A stretch of 64,000 nucleotides of DNA from Steroidobacter gossypii. GTDB lineage: Bacteria > Pseudomonadota > Gammaproteobacteria > Steroidobacterales > Steroidobacteraceae. Made by a program: the position numbers and the translations under genes. The notes beneath the pieces were generated by a model. That model had not been told where the DNA came from. It made no database searches and saw nothing but the letters and a program-made list of their open reading frames with translations. The stretch lies in the NCBI RefSeq assembly GCF_016801985.1, contig NZ_JAEVLS010000003.1, positions 620,001-684,000 of the forward strand, read 5' to 3'. Of the stretch, positions 31,001 through 36,693 are shown one piece after another (position 1 is the stretch's first letter; each line of letters starts with the position of its first letter).

Positions 31001-32698
31001 AACAGAGGCGAGCTCAAGAGCCTGGGTCCTGTGGTCAACGTCACGCCGGGCAACCGCAGCGGAGGCGCCGGTATCTCGGTGTCGGCGGGTCTGGGCGAGG
31101 GCGCGCACTGGGATGCGTTCGCCGCGCGCTACCTCGATCCGGCCAACCAGGCGAACCCGGGCCTGCCGCTCGCTGACCAGCCGGGCAAAGCGGTGTACGT
31201 CTACAGCGGCGAGCTGACGCTGGCGCAGTGGCTGCAGCGCGAATTCGGCTATGCCGGCGACGACAGCGGTGCGCAGGCGTTCCTGGCCGAGAAGCAGGCC
31301 GAACTGGACGCGACGCGAGAGGCGGCGCTGGCCCAGGGGCGCACCGCGGCCAATCGTTCGCTGGCGAGGGAATATAAGCTCGAGGGCCAGCTGCATCTGG
31401 TCAACTGGCTGGGCGAGCGCTTCGGCGGACGCAACGGACTCGGCCTGCACTTCGATGCGGCGACGATGGACGCGCCCGCGTTCTTCGCGGCGCTGCCTCC
31501 GGAGCAGCAACGCGCTTATCTGCGCAACGTGTACTACGCCGAGCTGAAGGCCGCCGGCCGCGAGTACAACGATGTCGGCGGCAGGCGATTCGGCAGCTAT
31601 CTGCGCGGGCGCGAGGCCATCGCCACGCTGTTCCCCGAGCAGGACGCCGCCGGCAACGCGCTGAGCTACGAAGGCGACCTCACGTTGTTCAGCAGCGCGC
31701 TGTACATCGACGAATACGTCACCAGCAACGGCATCTTCAAAGAACGTCCGACGCCCGGCCTGCGCTACATCACCGAGGAGGAATGGATTGCCCTGGGACG
31801 TCCCGGCTATGGCGTGCCGTTCTACACGGTGCAGGACGCCGGCATCCACACCAACTTCGGTGGCGACATCAACATTCTCACCCCGGGCGGACGCACCCTG
31901 GTGGGCATCGACGGCGCCTTCGCCCCCGGCCCGCAGTCCGGCCTGATGACCCAGGGCGAGGGCGACATCAACATCTATGCGCAGGACGACATCCTGATGG
32001 GTCAGAGCCGCATCTTCACCACGTTCGGCGGCAACATCCTGGCCTGGTCCGCGGAAGGCGACATCAACGCTGGCCGCGGCGCCAAGACCACGGTGGTCTA
32101 CACACCGCAGCGGCGCGTCTACGACAGTGTCGGCAACGTCACGCTGTCGCCAAGCTCGCCAAACAACGGCGCCGGTATCGCCACGCTGAATCCGATTCCG
32201 GAGATCCCGCCTGGCGACATCGACCTGATCGCACCGCTGGGCACGATCGACGCGGGCGAAGCGGGCATTCGTGTGTCGGGCAACGTCAACCTGGCAGCGC
32301 TGCAGGTGGTCAACGCCGAGAACATCCAGGTGCAGGGCGAAGCCACGGGCGTGCCGGTGTTGGCGCAGGTGAATGTTTCTGCACTGACGGACGCCAGCCA
32401 AGCCGCGACTACGGCAGTGACTGCCGCGCAGGAAGTCATGCGACGCGAACGGGCAGCCACGCGGGAGAGCTTGCCGTCGATCTTCAGCGTGCGAGTCTTA
32501 GGCTTCGGCAATGAAACGTCGAGAGACGATCGTGCCGATACAGGGGCAACGTCACGCTCCAATTTGCAGTCCGGCGTGCAGCGCTCGTACGACCCGAGCA
32601 AGCTGGCGCAGATCGTCGGGCTCGGCAACAACATCGACCCGAAACATTGGGCTCGCTTGACCGAAGAAGAACGCCGACGGCTGCAACAGGATCGCTGA
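19079..32698 (+). CDS. Giant filamentous-haemagglutinin-type exoprotein (TpsA), 4,539 residues
   Basis: The start is GTG 19079 without a strong ribosome site. A signal peptide (about 1-42, cut after VAHA) is followed by QSAFSPSWFAAKGAAQ, a motif shared with its paralogue. The TPS secretion domain spans about 130-410, with IEQTGDKAILNWETFNVG and NRNGVLF (residues 224-230, in place of the NPNG of classical FHA). A long beta-helix of GGxxx(V/I)xxGG repeats fills the centre. Residues about 4050-4190 are a helical insertion (LAQWLQREFGYAG). The DUF3739-type region (about 4250-4400, GDINIYAQDD, SAEGDINAGRGAK) precedes a conserved C-terminal FSVRVLGFG at 4469-4477. The only cysteines I see are C2225 and C2231. 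It is expected to be secreted by the TpsB at 52934, as none lies closer. Adhesion or biofilm function is inferred from the family. Confidence 0.93.
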   Translation: MNTRGRITTDRQTKKLNLRASPIARAIALTLAASGASGVAHAQSAFSPSWFAAKGAAQNNAATTGRLPNGQPAHSLNPAQLQSQAARERLQLSIDNLGTAAHAIAFQQRLQAQARAAARARPGVPDGLTEGGLEVDTNPLTAGWLNAKDPTQVQQDGRTTVTIEQTGDKAILNWETFNVGRNTTVKFEQDASWSVLNRVNDPQARPSEIQGRIQAEGTVFLVNRNGVLFDGSSQVNVRNLAAAAVNMTDAQFSRGLYSDTQGAGTNTRHIPSFANDLETTASSFSYGAATGKVIVEQGAEIATHVPQSVTEGGGYVLLLGGEVHNAGEIATANGQTMLAAGDAFVIRKGMSTEENQASTTRGNVVSALRLADGVDQSGEPVPNPAGGVRNSGLIEATTGDITLVGHDVRQDGTLVSTTSVHTRGTIHLLNDKTDTDGEVTLGAGSVTAIVLDESATTALDVQREALIRDSDIDGDGIRHRRDQSLVQIVSGGDVTFESDSLTLATSGQVFVDAAATSEVQANARIDVSGHVGVRIAMEANNVEINVQGFEQRDAPVNRDGDNLRNHTIVLDRRDLVLVPAGTNGHETDRWYTAGGLLEVGGYLGITGHGIGEWSAQGGTVQFSGAELLTRAGSSINLSGGTLDVQSGYVYQTWLKGIDGNLYNASSAPGDLLYTGLYRGFESTHERWGSGSTDYYHNPLIAPDRRIENGYTVGRDAGRLVVSTQRATLEGDIETATFQGNRQIDAREPGLDGYQQSQTAAARRGELVIGTWTPVYDRNDRNLRYTPGAVAEQLVIGAADAVPVESSEEEPAPNRIVLGGDWLNELELGALRAYATGGVEVNEALTVAHGGVVALHATQVDINAGVTARGGDIALGNIVDVYVSNTTGWEERTIVTTPPEGYASRAVIGAGVTLDARGVWSNLQLDPTDIGGVPYADGGNVTVRSSGDVFVGSGSLIDTSSGATLMADDSLHGGRGGDITVIANGFPVAGNAGGRLVLEGELRGHGVEGGGTLHLQTGDAVVIGGQTGGSDGFLHEGETSLVDLVTLEEFTIDQGAILPLDYTYTRTRAAPGEALGGVPTIVQSQPSTHLTLAAPWTPPRPAAGTYRLITSAGSYQIISNSTPPQLPAGTVIRAINPPQSFPSGYVVPADVFPNGIPIEPTIGVIRAGNPAPVEITFAAGTRIAAGQQLPRTIAVKPLFELDVATFRQGFSRYEVVGVGGLAVASGAAVDVSMPVLRVDPATARTVATGSDPATALSVWEPPLFTEVPREGRLSQRSGADLLLQAGLAGQSAMPTLWVGRDADIAVDPGSSIRLAGNGQITIDGRLHAAGGSIDVLPLGYGATAEVRNARGHDGSIWIGERAVLDVAGIASTALDAQGRRYGRVLDGGSIQIGGTYQGDATIAGSVDNFIVIRPGALLDASGTSAALDLPSLGQTVVASDGGLIHLSSFNGLHVDGQLRAASGGAGAAGGTLSLALETPNYATAASPSSRVLQHRELQLVREQAPAVLAEDLKPGEADPALVYGHAQLAVDRVEAGGFDNLSLLVNGVLSIEGGVDLALGQSLRLAASNISLQEGSGEGSRVRLAAPYVRLANTTRSQRDNHIMPRPTATGALAGQPSIPEGTHLLIESSLLDVIEQLSFGTYGYAQPSAGSPLIERPAFDLVELRSQGDMRFLASSVGVGSITGLTTNGDLILAASQIYPTMSARVDITAGRQGYFDQWGNWRFDLDPTRSLRIEQIGNPAPRTPFSVFGSITLSSAHIDQGGILRAPLGTITLGSAGTAGASTRLVLRPDSITSVSAAGLVMPYGGTVDGLTYTYDGLDAFYHGIGSGLGSVLLRGDDIEAQEGAVIDLSGGGELTGAGFLIGRGGSTDARLHPLVQMDAEGGGFVLPGLTTNPVYAIVPGVQPDAAPVVAEKGAGDPVVGRQITIGDGVPGLPAGTYTLLPSTYALLPGAFRVELNGLASSVAAFGRTTAMRNGSYTTAARLGIASTDIVDTLTTQVIVSSADTLRRYSQYKETNYAQFGLNWAQRDGVPRPQLERDARVLLLAPGKTLEMADGVVNLNAAEHGRAGTVVLQGDRIEILPDGATPSEDFDGIAVHASTLNGIGAGTISVGAMPNSTFALMRGYGSTQDAWRVGFTTPGGSADEIVLREGAVLSASQVFLVGSEITVEQGASIDTLGRGAAPWSSADGYVLSPGDGMLAVSNGWLDALPSSSASGSGYIHIGTCAQGASCGGETRLYSEGTITAVTQSFLLEDSVRYGTRNLVLALGGINVGSDAAIARAAAEGVLTSGLTLNQDLLDRLLRGDTSTGAPALENLVLKAADSINFYGSVDLSTIDPVSGESALERLVLGAPAVYGYGEAGDVARIETDILVWNGASSPAGNVIAGGAGTGDGQFVVDARIIEFGYGPNSQPDSVATSDRLTVGFAAVNLNASERITANHKGTLSVYHSQGQQDAATGAWSYSGGDLNINTPLLTGQAGSVNTITAGGSINAVAPEGSSSPLPDNATLADALGAELSLHAGQQLVVDTAVLLPSGKLRLTAEEDVTLQDGAQLDLAGRKIDFFDVSKYSWGGEVTLDSRGGNVVQHADSRIDLSAQYNRAGRLTAIALDGTVDLAGEIAGGSSGHYDAGGTQVPFASGYLDIRGRHIADFAGLNARLTEGEVFGGRSFQLKEGDLVIGDELKAREINVSVDNGRLTVNGTINASGEQAGSIRLAANDGVTLAGTAVLDASASVLRKDSYGQVIEAPNRAVIEIDSGDGRLVLESGARMDLRVEGANANYGTVALNAPRLGGATGNDVDIDANGTVDIAGARSISVNAFHRYDDADVGTDPGVDGRTYQVIDQAYLDAKHADSDVFIDNALANGALMDGKLRGLRAYADAFHLRPGVEITSNAAVNPDGDLHVDGDLDLSGHRYTSVNPHTQRTGTYGSGEAGALVLRAEGDLVLFGSISDGFDTSRVGETPDDNGWVLPAGRMPFGGDLIIPHGGVATLDAGTVFKAGRTLNYDLPVAGLTLPAGTVLPATMPLGQELTLAAGTVLGADVRDGAGNLLHAAGTVLREPLVLAAGMQLGAGFRLPAQVQLAATAWPKGAELPVNMTLAQPLTLAKGAIVPSETDVLLPGGAVMVDLRPTGADGAQGRNLAVAPMLAAGSQSWDIRLVAGADPEAADPRLTQPGGTARLRLADTHFGLGYEATEVPGTGTPPTYGWGTSESALTFWNDLEAWFGVVITAGSAVSDADVQMLKDVGLIGESVTELNDWGYGTVVTVIDPGTPPDLEYEPAPVRQQLYSVVRTGTGDLELISGGDFEMTSPYGVYTAGTPSVSMGSRFDLPRGRLADGTVLREEGAQYESLVDGGADSLYAAWYPEHGGNVLLSAGGDLIGDLIGYNGNRLDYGYGFADTRGQFETTAVNTWLWRQGSGSVEPGPEAVPTAWWVNFGTYVDGPRNGQYDSYGQWLFGNDPFLVGFTGIGTLGGGNLTVQAGGDAGMIDIRGNATLNGLTQVDSNIHTPRSQGLHLAIGSTGRITADGTLVQTGGGDFDLRLGGTLNPNAQLRRNEHDLNSTFVNLRGASRIEAGAIGGLQLRYGVLDHVDTRTGGPYAAGRVFAGGGPVVVLGDSTMRIDTRGDLVLGGAGDPGRMPLLNSTPFSYQGTHLEGGGWSWFSLWTPATAIDLFSAGGHLTPTTAWAEGSSQEDLRVAVMDRNQSASDDGYFYPSILRAAAANGSVYYGVGTTNLRNSYGQTPLRVQHGVTLAPSPLDAQFTNVTGHGELQLLAGQSIFGSGLTFSASTADPWAMTSPFRPGFVGRVAETGGGRSGNEPVIVHNSTGEIADRNVWVGDRTGRSAVANLFNFGSSATSAHAVVGRVPSRYYAVEGDIVGLRVGNEVLLGFPAGAAGSRYEASVPVAIRAGRDISDSGTQLGRNDTVTAGGGGTGGARGNLIAHAFGDDVSIVEAGRDIRHSSFYVLGPGLLEVSAGRDLYFANRGELKSLGPVVNVTPGNRSGGAGISVSAGLGEGAHWDAFAARYLDPANQANPGLPLADQPGKAVYVYSGELTLAQWLQREFGYAGDDSGAQAFLAEKQAELDATREAALAQGRTAANRSLAREYKLEGQLHLVNWLGERFGGRNGLGLHFDAATMDAPAFFAALPPEQQRAYLRNVYYAELKAAGREYNDVGGRRFGSYLRGREAIATLFPEQDAAGNALSYEGDLTLFSSALYIDEYVTSNGIFKERPTPGLRYITEEEWIALGRPGYGVPFYTVQDAGIHTNFGGDINILTPGGRTLVGIDGAFAPGPQSGLMTQGEGDINIYAQDDILMGQSRIFTTFGGNILAWSAEGDINAGRGAKTTVVYTPQRRVYDSVGNVTLSPSSPNNGAGIATLNPIPEIPPGDIDLIAPLGTIDAGEAGIRVSGNVNLAALQVVNAENIQVQGEATGVPVLAQVNVSALTDASQAATTAVTAAQEVMRRERAATRESLPSIFSVRVLGFGNETSRDDRADTGATSRSNLQSGVQRSYDPSKLAQIVGLGNNIDPKHWARLTEEERRRLQQDR

Positions 32699-32722
32699 GC
32701 CGGCAAATCACACGAGCGCATT

Positions 32723-32759
32723 CCTGAGCTGTTCCCTGCCTGACGGGGAACAGCTCGGG
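32723..32759. terminator. Strong hairpin after the first TpsA gene
   Basis: GAGCTGTTCCC at 32726-32736 pairs exactly with GGGAACAGCTC at 32746-32756; flanking CCT/GGG (with one wobble) extend the stem to 14 pairs. The loop is nine bases. It lies 27 bases after the stop and 39 before the next sigma-factor gene. No T-tract follows, so it may protect or process mRNA as well as terminate. Confidence 0.6.
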
Positions 32760-32794
32760 GACGGCTTTGCCTCGACCACGGCAGTAACGACATC

Positions 32795-33376
32795 ATGAAC
32801 ACGAGTGTTGAGCACCGCCCGACGCTGCGCGATGTTTTGGTTACGAACTACGACCGGCTCACGCGCCGGCTGGCGCGCTATCTGGGGTGTCCGGAGCTGG
32901 CCAGCGATTGCCTGCACGACGCCTGGTTGCGTCTGGGCGATAGCACCGCTCCACCGGCGATTCAAAGCGCAGACGCGTACGTCTATCGCGTGGCGTACAA
33001 CGCTGCGATGGATCGCTTGCGTCGCGAGCGGTCGTTGCAAGGTGCGCAGCTGGTCGACAGCGATCTCGATCTGTTCGTGGATCCTACGCCCAGCCCGGAG
33101 GCGGTGACCCAGGCACGATCCGACCTCGGCGCCGTGGCGCAGGCGTTTCAGTGCTTGCCCTGGCGTCACCAATCCGTGCTGGTTGCTCTGCGCATCGAGG
33201 AGCGCACGCGCGAGGATGTGGCTCGTCGACACGGGATCTCGCTGCGCACGTTGGACACCACTTTGCGCCAAGCGCTACAGCACTGCGCCGAGAAAGCTCA
33301 ACAACCTATCCTCGCCGGCGTGAGCACGTCCCGTCGCAGACTGCCCACGCGTTGTCTGAGGTCTGAGGCGGCGTGA
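32795..33376 (+). CDS. FecI-like ECF sigma factor without adjacent FecR
   Basis: The product has 193 residues from ATG 32795. The sigma-2 region is about 10-85 (LVTNYDRLTRRLARYLGCPELASDCLHDAWLRL, in pieces matching the other two sigma factors) and sigma-4 about 115-165 (FQCLPWRHQSVLVALRIEERTREDVARRHGISLRTLDTTLRQAL region). A basic tail of about 20 residues (STSRRRLPTRCLRSEAA) is not found in the paralogues. Unlike them, it has no STN or FecR partner; the next gene, 187 bases on, is an exported trypsin-like protease. The promoter-like element at 33477, also found before the TpsB gene, lies 100 bases after its stop, so this factor is a good candidate to read both. Its anti-sigma partner, if any, is unknown. 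Confidence 0.9.
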   Translation: MNTSVEHRPTLRDVLVTNYDRLTRRLARYLGCPELASDCLHDAWLRLGDSTAPPAIQSADAYVYRVAYNAAMDRLRRERSLQGAQLVDSDLDLFVDPTPSPEAVTQARSDLGAVAQAFQCLPWRHQSVLVALRIEERTREDVARRHGISLRTLDTTLRQALQHCAEKAQQPILAGVSTSRRRLPTRCLRSEAA

Positions 33377-33476
33377 AAGCTGGCCGATGTGTGCTTCAGC
33401 CGGGGTTCGATGTTCGCCGGGCTGTCGCATCTGCTGAAGCGCGAGGCCGACGGCAGCCAGCAATCATTAAAGTTCT

Positions 33477-33514
33477 GTGACAAACGGCAGTGCCGGGGCT
33501 CGAGCACCGTCTAT
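33477..33514 (+). promoter_or_regulatory. Promoter-like element shared with TpsB gene (copy 1)
   Basis: GTGACAAACGGCAGT at 33477-33491, 17 bases, then GTCTAT at 33509-33514, 50 bases before the protease ATG. The same 15-mer, 17-base spacing and GTCTAT recur at 52770-52807 before the TpsB gene, while the spacer differs in sequence. The layout matches an ECF promoter (-35 near GGCAGT, -10 CGTCTAT). Confidence 0.65.
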
Positions 33515-33563
33515 TTCAGGAAACGCCGCGCGCGGTTCAAGCGCGGGCTATGGGATTGACGGC

Positions 33564-34313
33564 ATGACGGTTGGGAAACACCAGGTCGGGGGCACGCATC
33601 GCGTGTGGGCAGCATTCGCGCTCATGGCGATGAGTTCGCTTGCGGGGCGCGGCGTCGGCGCTGCGGAGCTGCAGACGCAAGCGAGCGGCGTCTTCCTCAA
33701 TGCCGCTGGCGACGTGCTTACGGCCCGGCATGCGGTGGCCGATTGCGAATCTCTATTTCTGGTCAAGGATGGCCGCATCGCCGAGGCAAGGATCCGGGCA
33801 CTGAGTGAACGATCGGATCTGGCGGTGCTGCGTTCGGCGCTCCAGCCCTACCTCAACGCGACACTGCCGCGCACCGATCTGGATTCGCTCAACGGCATCG
33901 GAGTCTTCGCCGAAAGCTATGAGAGTCTGCAGCGTTTGCCTGATCGCCACAGGGTAGTCAGCAACGCCATGACCATTCCAGGCAGAGGAGACCTGCAGCT
34001 GCTTTCCGACGTGAAACCGGGCGCGAGCGGCAGCGCCGTGCTGGGCAGTGGAGGGTTGTTGATCGGCATCGTGACCGGGCGAGCGGCATTCGGACCGTCG
34101 AGCGACGCAGGTGTCGTCGCCTTGAGCAAAGCGGCTTCTTCACGCCCCCGCCACGGCGTCACCCGCGTCCGGGCTGTCCCGCTGCGCGAGATCAAACTCT
34201 TTCTGCTCGACAATCAGATTCCATTCCAGCAAAGCGACGCTGCGCAGCTCGGGCCATTGCAATCGCCAGCGGCGCGCGCGGCGACGCTGGCGGTCGGAGT
34301 CATCTGCGGCTGA
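33564..34313 (+). CDS. Exported trypsin-like serine protease
   Basis: The product has 249 residues from ATG 33564. This start is preferred over an upstream GTG at 33477 because that GTG is the first base triplet of the shared promoter element. A signal peptide spans about 1-34 (cut near GVGAA). The chymotrypsin-fold triad is visible: H56 (VLTARHAV), D85 (ERSDLAVLR) and S155 (PGASGSAVL), in family order and spacing. There is no PDZ domain, so it is smaller than HtrA/DegP. It is probably periplasmic. The adjacency to an ECF sigma factor lacking a FecR and the shared promoter with TpsB suggest a job in surface-protein maturation, quality control or signal proteolysis; which one cannot be told from sequence. 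Confidence 0.85.
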   Translation: MTVGKHQVGGTHRVWAAFALMAMSSLAGRGVGAAELQTQASGVFLNAAGDVLTARHAVADCESLFLVKDGRIAEARIRALSERSDLAVLRSALQPYLNATLPRTDLDSLNGIGVFAESYESLQRLPDRHRVVSNAMTIPGRGDLQLLSDVKPGASGSAVLGSGGLLIGIVTGRAAFGPSSDAGVVALSKAASSRPRHGVTRVRAVPLREIKLFLLDNQIPFQQSDAAQLGPLQSPAARAATLAVGVICG

Positions 34314-34339
34314 TCGGCATCTCCACTCCAGTTGTACTC

Positions 34340-34846
34340 ATGTCCATGCATCGTATCGACCAACGCAGCCACGGCTCGCATCATCCCATCAGACGCTCAC
34401 GGCTGGCGACAGTCTGGCGTCAGGTCCTGAAGCTGCTCGGATCGCTCGGTTTGGGATGGACTGCAGCCACGATGCCTTCTTCGGTCACGGCCGCGGAGTC
34501 ACAGGCGCCCGAGCACTGGCTCAGTTATGCGCAACTGGTGAGCAACCAGTTTCAGACGTGGCTGAGCGACTCGGGTGATGAATCCGTCGTTCGCCTGCAT
34601 GCCTTCATGCAGGAGCGCATGCTCCAGGAAGGAACATCCGCGCCGCCGGCGGCGCTGGTTGTGCGCGTGTGGATCGCAAGCAGCGGAAAAGTTGAGCGCC
34701 TGGAGTTTGCTTCGCTCGGCAGCGCGCAAGCCGACGCCGATCTGCGCTCCTTGCTCACATCACGGCCGCTGTCGGAATCGCCGCCTCCCGACATGCGTCA
34801 GCCGTTGATTCTGCAGCTGGATCTTACGTTCGTCACGGCGGTTTGA
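34340..34846 (+). CDS. Exported protein with TonB-type C-terminal domain
   Basis: The product has 168 residues from ATG 34340. A long signal region spans about 1-52, with a twin arginine at 18-19 and a hydrophobic stretch at 31-46. Residues about 58-165 follow the pattern of the TonB-like halves of the two STN hybrids and the TonB at 56832: VRVWIASSGKVERLEFASLG, then a five-proline-spaced turn and PLILQL near the end. It lacks an STN domain and any proline-rich spanning arm, so it is unlikely to reach the outer membrane by itself. It lies 26 bases after the protease and 16 before the response regulator, in a probable operon. Function is unknown. Confidence 0.7.
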   Translation: MSMHRIDQRSHGSHHPIRRSRLATVWRQVLKLLGSLGLGWTAATMPSSVTAAESQAPEHWLSYAQLVSNQFQTWLSDSGDESVVRLHAFMQERMLQEGTSAPPAALVVRVWIASSGKVERLEFASLGSAQADADLRSLLTSRPLSESPPPDMRQPLILQLDLTFVTAV

Positions 34847-34862
34847 GCTTGTTTGATGCGCC

Positions 34863-35642
34863 ATGGATGTTGAAAGCAATTCGATCGCTGCCTCGCGCGA
34901 CCAGGGCATCAAGCAAACGAGGGATTCCTCCCTGGTGTCGCTACATGCCGCGGAGTTGTTGATCGTCGATGCCGACGCCGGCATTCGCGAGGCGCTGAGC
35001 TTCTTGTTGCGACGGAACGGCTGGCGTTGTCGCGAAGCGCATGATGCGGATGCGGCGCGCAGTTGTATCGGCGACGGCAACCCGGGCCTGATCCTGCTCG
35101 ATTGGCTGTTGCCCGATGTGACCGGTCTGGGGTATCTGCACCAGCTCAAACGTGACCCGAAGACGTCCGGCATCCCGGTCATCATCATGAGCACTCGCGC
35201 TACGGAGCGGGACAAAGTTGCAGGCCTCGATAGCGGCGCGGATGACTACGTCCTCAAACCGATTGCGTCAGCCGAGCTGGTCTCGCGCATTCAGGCGATA
35301 CTGCGTCGGGTAAAAAGGATGGGCGACACGCGCGGCCCGCTCTCGGTCGGCGGGCTGACACTGGATCCGGCGAGTCATCGCGTGCTGGCGGATGGCCGGA
35401 CCTGCGCGCTCGGCCCCACCGAATTCAAGTTGCTCGAATACCTGATGAGCGACATGGGGCGCGTGCATACTCGTCAGCAGCTGCGCCATCAGGTGTGGAC
35501 GAGCAACGAGTCCGTCAACGAGCGCACGGTGGATGTCTATGTGCGGCGTCTTCGGCAGGTGTTGCAACCGTTTGGATATGATCGCCTGGTCCAGACGGTT
35601 CACGGTTCAGGCTATCGTTTTGTGGATACGTTGGAAGAATAG
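34863..35642 (+). CDS. OmpR/PhoB-type response regulator
   Basis: The product has 259 residues from ATG 34863. A receiver domain (about 31-150) shows acidic D36 and D38, phosphoacceptor D80 (LILLDWLLPDVTG), switch S110/T111 and K132 (YVLKPI), so it looks phosphorylatable. The winged-helix output domain is about 160-255 (LGPTEFKLLEYLM, then VHTRQQLRHQVW, then RTVDVYVRRLR). A 30-residue N-terminal extension is unusual. No histidine kinase is encoded in the window, so it is an orphan here. It ends the gene group that separates the two TpsA cassettes; the 14-bp palindrome 190 bases downstream is one possible target. Confidence 0.92.
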   Translation: MDVESNSIAASRDQGIKQTRDSSLVSLHAAELLIVDADAGIREALSFLLRRNGWRCREAHDADAARSCIGDGNPGLILLDWLLPDVTGLGYLHQLKRDPKTSGIPVIIMSTRATERDKVAGLDSGADDYVLKPIASAELVSRIQAILRRVKRMGDTRGPLSVGGLTLDPASHRVLADGRTCALGPTEFKLLEYLMSDMGRVHTRQQLRHQVWTSNESVNERTVDVYVRRLRQVLQPFGYDRLVQTVHGSGYRFVDTLEE

Positions 35643-35955
35643 GCGGCCGGGGCGCCGGACCACTCACCTGAATCTCGTGCGACTGCGCGGGGCGTGCCGT
35701 CGTCAGCATTGAGTTGGCGCGGTCCTCGCTCCGTTGCAAGAGAAGCATCGCTGAAGGACGGTGCGATGGCGCTCGTCCTCACCTCGCCCAGGAGTCGTTT
35801 TGCGAGCCGAGCGGCGAGATGGCCTGGAGGCTGTCACGTGACAGTCACATATCCCTCTTAGCATCCGTTCCGAAAATCCCCATCCGGTTCCCCGAGCCCA
35901 CATACGCCGGCGTCACCAGCAACGGCAGCAACTCACTATCTTTGTAAAGTTACAC
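35643..35955. other. Regulatory spacer before second cassette, 313 bases
   Basis: No gene is supported. It holds a perfect palindrome with an extra half-site (35831-35850) and an AT-rich stretch just before the STN gene (CTATCTTTGTAAAGTTACAC, 35936-35955). Confidence 0.6.
35831..35850. promoter_or_regulatory. Palindrome CTGTCACGTGACAG with extra GTCAC
   Basis: CTGTCACGTGACAG at 35831-35844 is a perfect 14-bp palindrome. Its right end overlaps a further AGTCACAT (35843-35850), so GTCAC occurs twice 11 bases apart on plus. It lies 112 bases before the STN gene of cassette 2 and is a likely operator for a dimeric regulator or an ECF promoter part. Confidence 0.5.
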
Positions 35956-36693
35956 GTGGGTCGGATCAAGAGCAGCAGCGCGTGGGTAACGGCCCGAGCT
36001 CGTCGGCAGTCCCGGGCGGCCGCACTGTGGCTGGCGACCAGCGTGACCGCTCTTGGAGTCGTGAGTTCATCGTCCATGGCGCAAGCGGCCGCAGCGATGC
36101 CCTTCGACATTCCGGCGCAGCCGCTGCAGGCGGCGCTCGAACAGTTCATGAAAGTGACGGCACATTCTGGTCTCTACGACAGCGCTCTTACGAGCGGTCG
36201 ATACTCGGCGGAAGTCAAAGGCGTGATGGAGCCCGAAGCCGCGTTGCGCCGCCTGGTTGTTGCGAGCGGTCTCAATGTTCACTACGACGCAGGCGAGACT
36301 TTCAGCATCACGGCAGGGCCGGTGCCACAGCAGGTTGCGGATCCTGCGCCACGCGGCCCGTATTGGAATGAAGAGCAAAACAAGGTGCGATACTTCGGCG
36401 TGCTCCAGGCGCGCGTCAGGGAAGTTTTCTGCCGATATCCCGTCACGGCGCCCGGCGGGTACCGGGTCGCGCTGAGCCTGTGGATAGATTCGTCGGGCGA
36501 GATCGAGCAGGTCCGCCTGCTCGACAGCAGCGGCGCGGCCGATCGCGACGCTCTTATTATTAGTGGTCTGCGTGGCCGGCGGTTGCCGTTGCCGCCACCT
36601 GCGGGCATCCAGCAGCCTATCACCATGCTCGTGGCGCCCGCGCCGTCCGATGCAGCAGGAGAGTGCATCGGCATGGATTCGAAGCATGAGTGA
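35956..36693 (+). CDS. STN-TonB hybrid periplasmic protein (cassette 2)
   Basis: The product has 245 residues from GTG 35956. A signal peptide spans about 1-46 (hydrophobic 21-38, cut near AQAAA). The STN domain is about 48-120 (MPFDIPAQPLQAALEQF, then VKGVMEPEAALRRLVVASGL). The TonB-type C-terminal domain is about 145-228 (LSLWIDSSGEIEQVRLLDSSG, read in two strands, then QQPITMLVAP). Gene order and domain order match the hybrid at 16633, and both end with a Cys-containing acidic tail (ECIGMDSKHE here, SCDDGASGA there). Its stop overlaps the sigma factor by eight bases (ATGAGTGA). It probably relays a periplasmic signal to the FecR at 37289; the signal is unknown. Confidence 0.85.
   Translation: MGRIKSSSAWVTARARRQSRAAALWLATSVTALGVVSSSSMAQAAAAMPFDIPAQPLQAALEQFMKVTAHSGLYDSALTSGRYSAEVKGVMEPEAALRRLVVASGLNVHYDAGETFSITAGPVPQQVADPAPRGPYWNEEQNKVRYFGVLQARVREVFCRYPVTAPGGYRVALSLWIDSSGEIEQVRLLDSSGAADRDALIISGLRGRRLPLPPPAGIQQPITMLVAPAPSDAAGECIGMDSKHE

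Noticed and set aside
32778-32785. ACGGCAGT just before the third sigma gene as a promoter part
   Set aside because: It lies ten bases from the ATG and no GTCTAT follows at 17 bases, so it cannot be the same promoter.
33477-33563. Upstream GTG start and N-terminal extension of the protease
   Set aside because: The GTG is part of the shared promoter element, the extension is low in hydrophobicity, and the signal peptide begins at 33564.
36563-36685. N-terminal extension of the second FecI
   Set aside because: It lies wholly inside the STN gene in another frame; the ATG at 36686 reproduces the overlapping start seen in cassette 1.
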